NCBI GenBank assembly: GCA_015057035.1
Contig: SVFC01000001.1
Span: 310,001 to 374,000, forward strand
Direction: 5' to 3'
DNA length: 64,000 bases
Source of the DNA: Lachnospiraceae bacterium
Lineage (GTDB): Bacteria; Bacillota; Clostridia; Lachnospirales; Lachnospiraceae
The position numbers were made by a program, and so were the translations under genes. The notes beneath the pieces are model-generated. The model saw nothing but the letters and a program-made list of their open reading frames with translations, had not been told where the DNA came from and did not search any database. Below are positions 62,686 to 64,000 of the stretch, in pieces. Numbering within the stretch: the first letter of the stretch is position 1; each line of letters opens with the position of its first letter.

Positions 62686-64000
62686 TTATTTTTGTAACTC
62701 GATAGCGCGTTTCAATGCATCATCAATATGTGCACAGAAATTCTCTTCTCCAACCAATACATCAAATCCAGCCTTTTTCATAACATGCATTGGCTGTTCA
62801 TTCACATGTGATAAAACTAATTTAATGTTTTTCTTCTGACATTTTTCATAAAACTGTTCGAAGAAATGAATTGCAGTTGCATCTAATGCAGTAACACTTC
62901 TCATTCGAAGAATAAGAACATTCTCCGTTCCATTTAAACTGATATTTAAAATCTTATCTGCCGCGCCGAAAAACAATGGTCCAGTAACTTCATATACTAC
63001 TGTATGTTTTGGAACTTCACGAAGTTCAATACTATATGGATCATTTTCATCCTCAATATATTTCCATCCAGAGATTTCTGTTACTTCACTCATACGCTTC
63101 ATAAACAGCATAGCGGCAAGTACGATACCAACCCCAATTGCAACAACTAAGTCAAACAATACGGTAAGTGCAAAAGTAAGCACTAATACAAGAATATCGC
63201 TCTTAGGTGCTGTTTTACACAAATGTACAAAATGTTTCCATTCAGACATATTATATGCAACCATAAATAAAATCGCTGCGATGGTTGGCATTGGAATTAA
63301 ACCTGCATATGGCATTAAAACAACCAAAATTAACAACAATGTCACGGCATGTACCATACCTGAAATTGGAGTTCTACCACCGTTCTTTACGTTTGCAGCA
63401 GTTCTAGCAATAGCACCTGTTGCAGGAATACCACCAAACAACGCAGAACCAACGTTACCAATTCCCTGAGCCACAAGTTCCATGTTGGAACGATGCTTGC
63501 TATTAATCATACTATCCGCCACAACACAGGAAAGCAAAGATTCAATTGCCGCAAGAATTGCAATGGTAAATGCATCTGGAAGAACATTGCTTACTGTTTC
63601 AAAAGAAATATTCGGTATCTGAAACTTAGGTAAATCAGATGTAATCGTATACAACTCTCCAATAGTCTTTACTTCCATATTGAAACCAGAGACCATAAGA
63701 ATTCCTGCAAATACAGCAATCAATGAGCCTGGAATCTTATTAAGAAATCCTGGCAACATTGGCCAGATAATTAAAATTGCAAGACATACAACACCCACAA
63801 TTACTGCCGACCAGTTTGTAGTATTCAAATGACGAATGACTTCATCTATTTTTTCTACAGTTTCAATGGCATTTACTGATGGGTCTGTGGTTAAACCAAG
63901 AAAAGATTTAATCTGTCCAACAACAATCGTTACCGCAATACCCGCTGTAAAACCAGTGGTAATGGTATATGGAATGAATTTAATGAGACTTCCGAATTTT
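62686..64000 (-). CDS. SulP-family anion transporter with STAS domain (N-terminus missing)
   Basis: SLC26/SulP membrane protein. The frame is open to the right window edge: the first visible residues, KFGSLIKFIPYTITTGFTAG, continue without stop through IAVTIVVGQIKSFLGLTTDP. The true start lies outside; an apparent start at 63828 is internal. Transmembrane part includes NVGSALFGGIPATGAIARTA, a SulP signature. The last ~110 residues form a STAS domain (VLILRMRSVTALDATAIHFF). The substrate may be sulfate, bicarbonate or another anion. Confidence 0.92.
   Translation of the reverse strand, partial: KFGSLIKFIPYTITTGFTAGIAVTIVVGQIKSFLGLTTDPSVNAIETVEKIDEVIRHLNTTNWSAVIVGVVCLAILIIWPMLPGFLNKIPGSLIAVFAGILMVSGFNMEVKTIGELYTITSDLPKFQIPNISFETVSNVLPDAFTIAILAAIESLLSCVVADSMINSKHRSNMELVAQGIGNVGSALFGGIPATGAIARTAANVKNGGRTPISGMVHAVTLLLILVVLMPYAGLIPMPTIAAILFMVAYNMSEWKHFVHLCKTAPKSDILVLVLTFALTVLFDLVVAIGVGIVLAAMLFMKRMSEVTEISGWKYIEDENDPYSIELREVPKHTVVYEVTGPLFFGAADKILNISLNGTENVLILRMRSVTALDATAIHFFEQFYEKCQKKNIKLVLSHVNEQPMHVMKKAGFDVLVGEENFCAHIDDALKRAIELQK

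Noticed and set aside
63685-63828. Start of the SulP gene at 63828
   Set aside because: The TTG there is internal; the frame continues upstream to the window edge with conserved SulP sequence.

Overview
The window looks like chromosome from a motile, anaerobic, low-GC Firmicute, most likely a member of the Lachnospiraceae (Clostridium cluster XIVa). The evidence is a Bacillus/Clostridium-type gene order (tepA next to ftsK/spoIIIE, mazF next to alr), a class III ribonucleotide reductase, Rex, a probable Re-type citrate synthase, ATP-dependent PEP carboxykinase, T-box leaders, flagellin and c-di-GMP proteins, and surface starch-binding proteins. Most genes lie on the minus strand. No tRNA, rRNA, IS element, prophage or CRISPR array was found. 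Both ends cut a gene: a flagellin on the left and a SulP transporter on the right.

Layout. 1-8.7 kb: a tight minus-strand run ftsK, fhs, folD, a zinc-ribbon/TPR membrane protein, rlmH and flagellin, preceded by tepA. 8.7-19.2 kb: glgA, yebC, a CBS-pair protein, mazF, alr, nnrE-nnrD, a coiled-coil protein, rex, then a Re-citrate synthase/icd operon. 19.2-20.4 kb: four small uncharacterised proteins, one only 54 aa. 20.4-30.6 kb: an EF-G paralogue, tyrA, aroA, a PilZ protein, queA and a T-box-controlled pheST operon. 30.6-37.8 kb: two secreted, membrane-anchored proteins (one starch-binding), a SpoIID-like protein with a long structured RNA in front of it, and pckA. 37.9-45.4 kb: a CheY/CheX-like pair, thrC, an AP2-HNH-like-AP2 protein, leuCD with a divergent LysR gene, and a DUF6062-type protein. 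45.5-53.1 kb: an EamA transporter and a GH2 enzyme, T-box-controlled leuS, and a CvpA-like protein. 53.1-58.9 kb: trxB, nrdD with a fused redoxin domain, nrdG and ilvC-ilvN. 58.9-64 kb: a choline-binding-free SH3/amidase lipoprotein, a small membrane protein, a 50-aa membrane peptide, a diguanylate cyclase and a SulP/STAS transporter.

How the genes fit together. Several operons make metabolic sense: fhs-folD (one-carbon units), Re-citrate synthase-icd (citrate to 2-oxoglutarate, with LeuCD possibly related), trxB-nrdD (a reductase for the NrdD redoxin domain), and aroA/tyrA, ilvNC and leuCD (amino-acid synthesis). The most interesting regulatory signals are tandem NrdR-type boxes 32 bp apart in the nrdD promoter, and a weaker pair with the same geometry in the promoter of ilvN-ilvC-nrdG. 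The latter would link the activase nrdG to the nrdD regulon although it sits in a branched-chain amino-acid operon. The best candidates for something undescribed are the ~325-nt RNA at 35.1-35.5 kb with its UACAUAA repeats, the AP2-HNH-like-AP2 protein, and the CheY/CheX-like pair with MshEN-like repeats.
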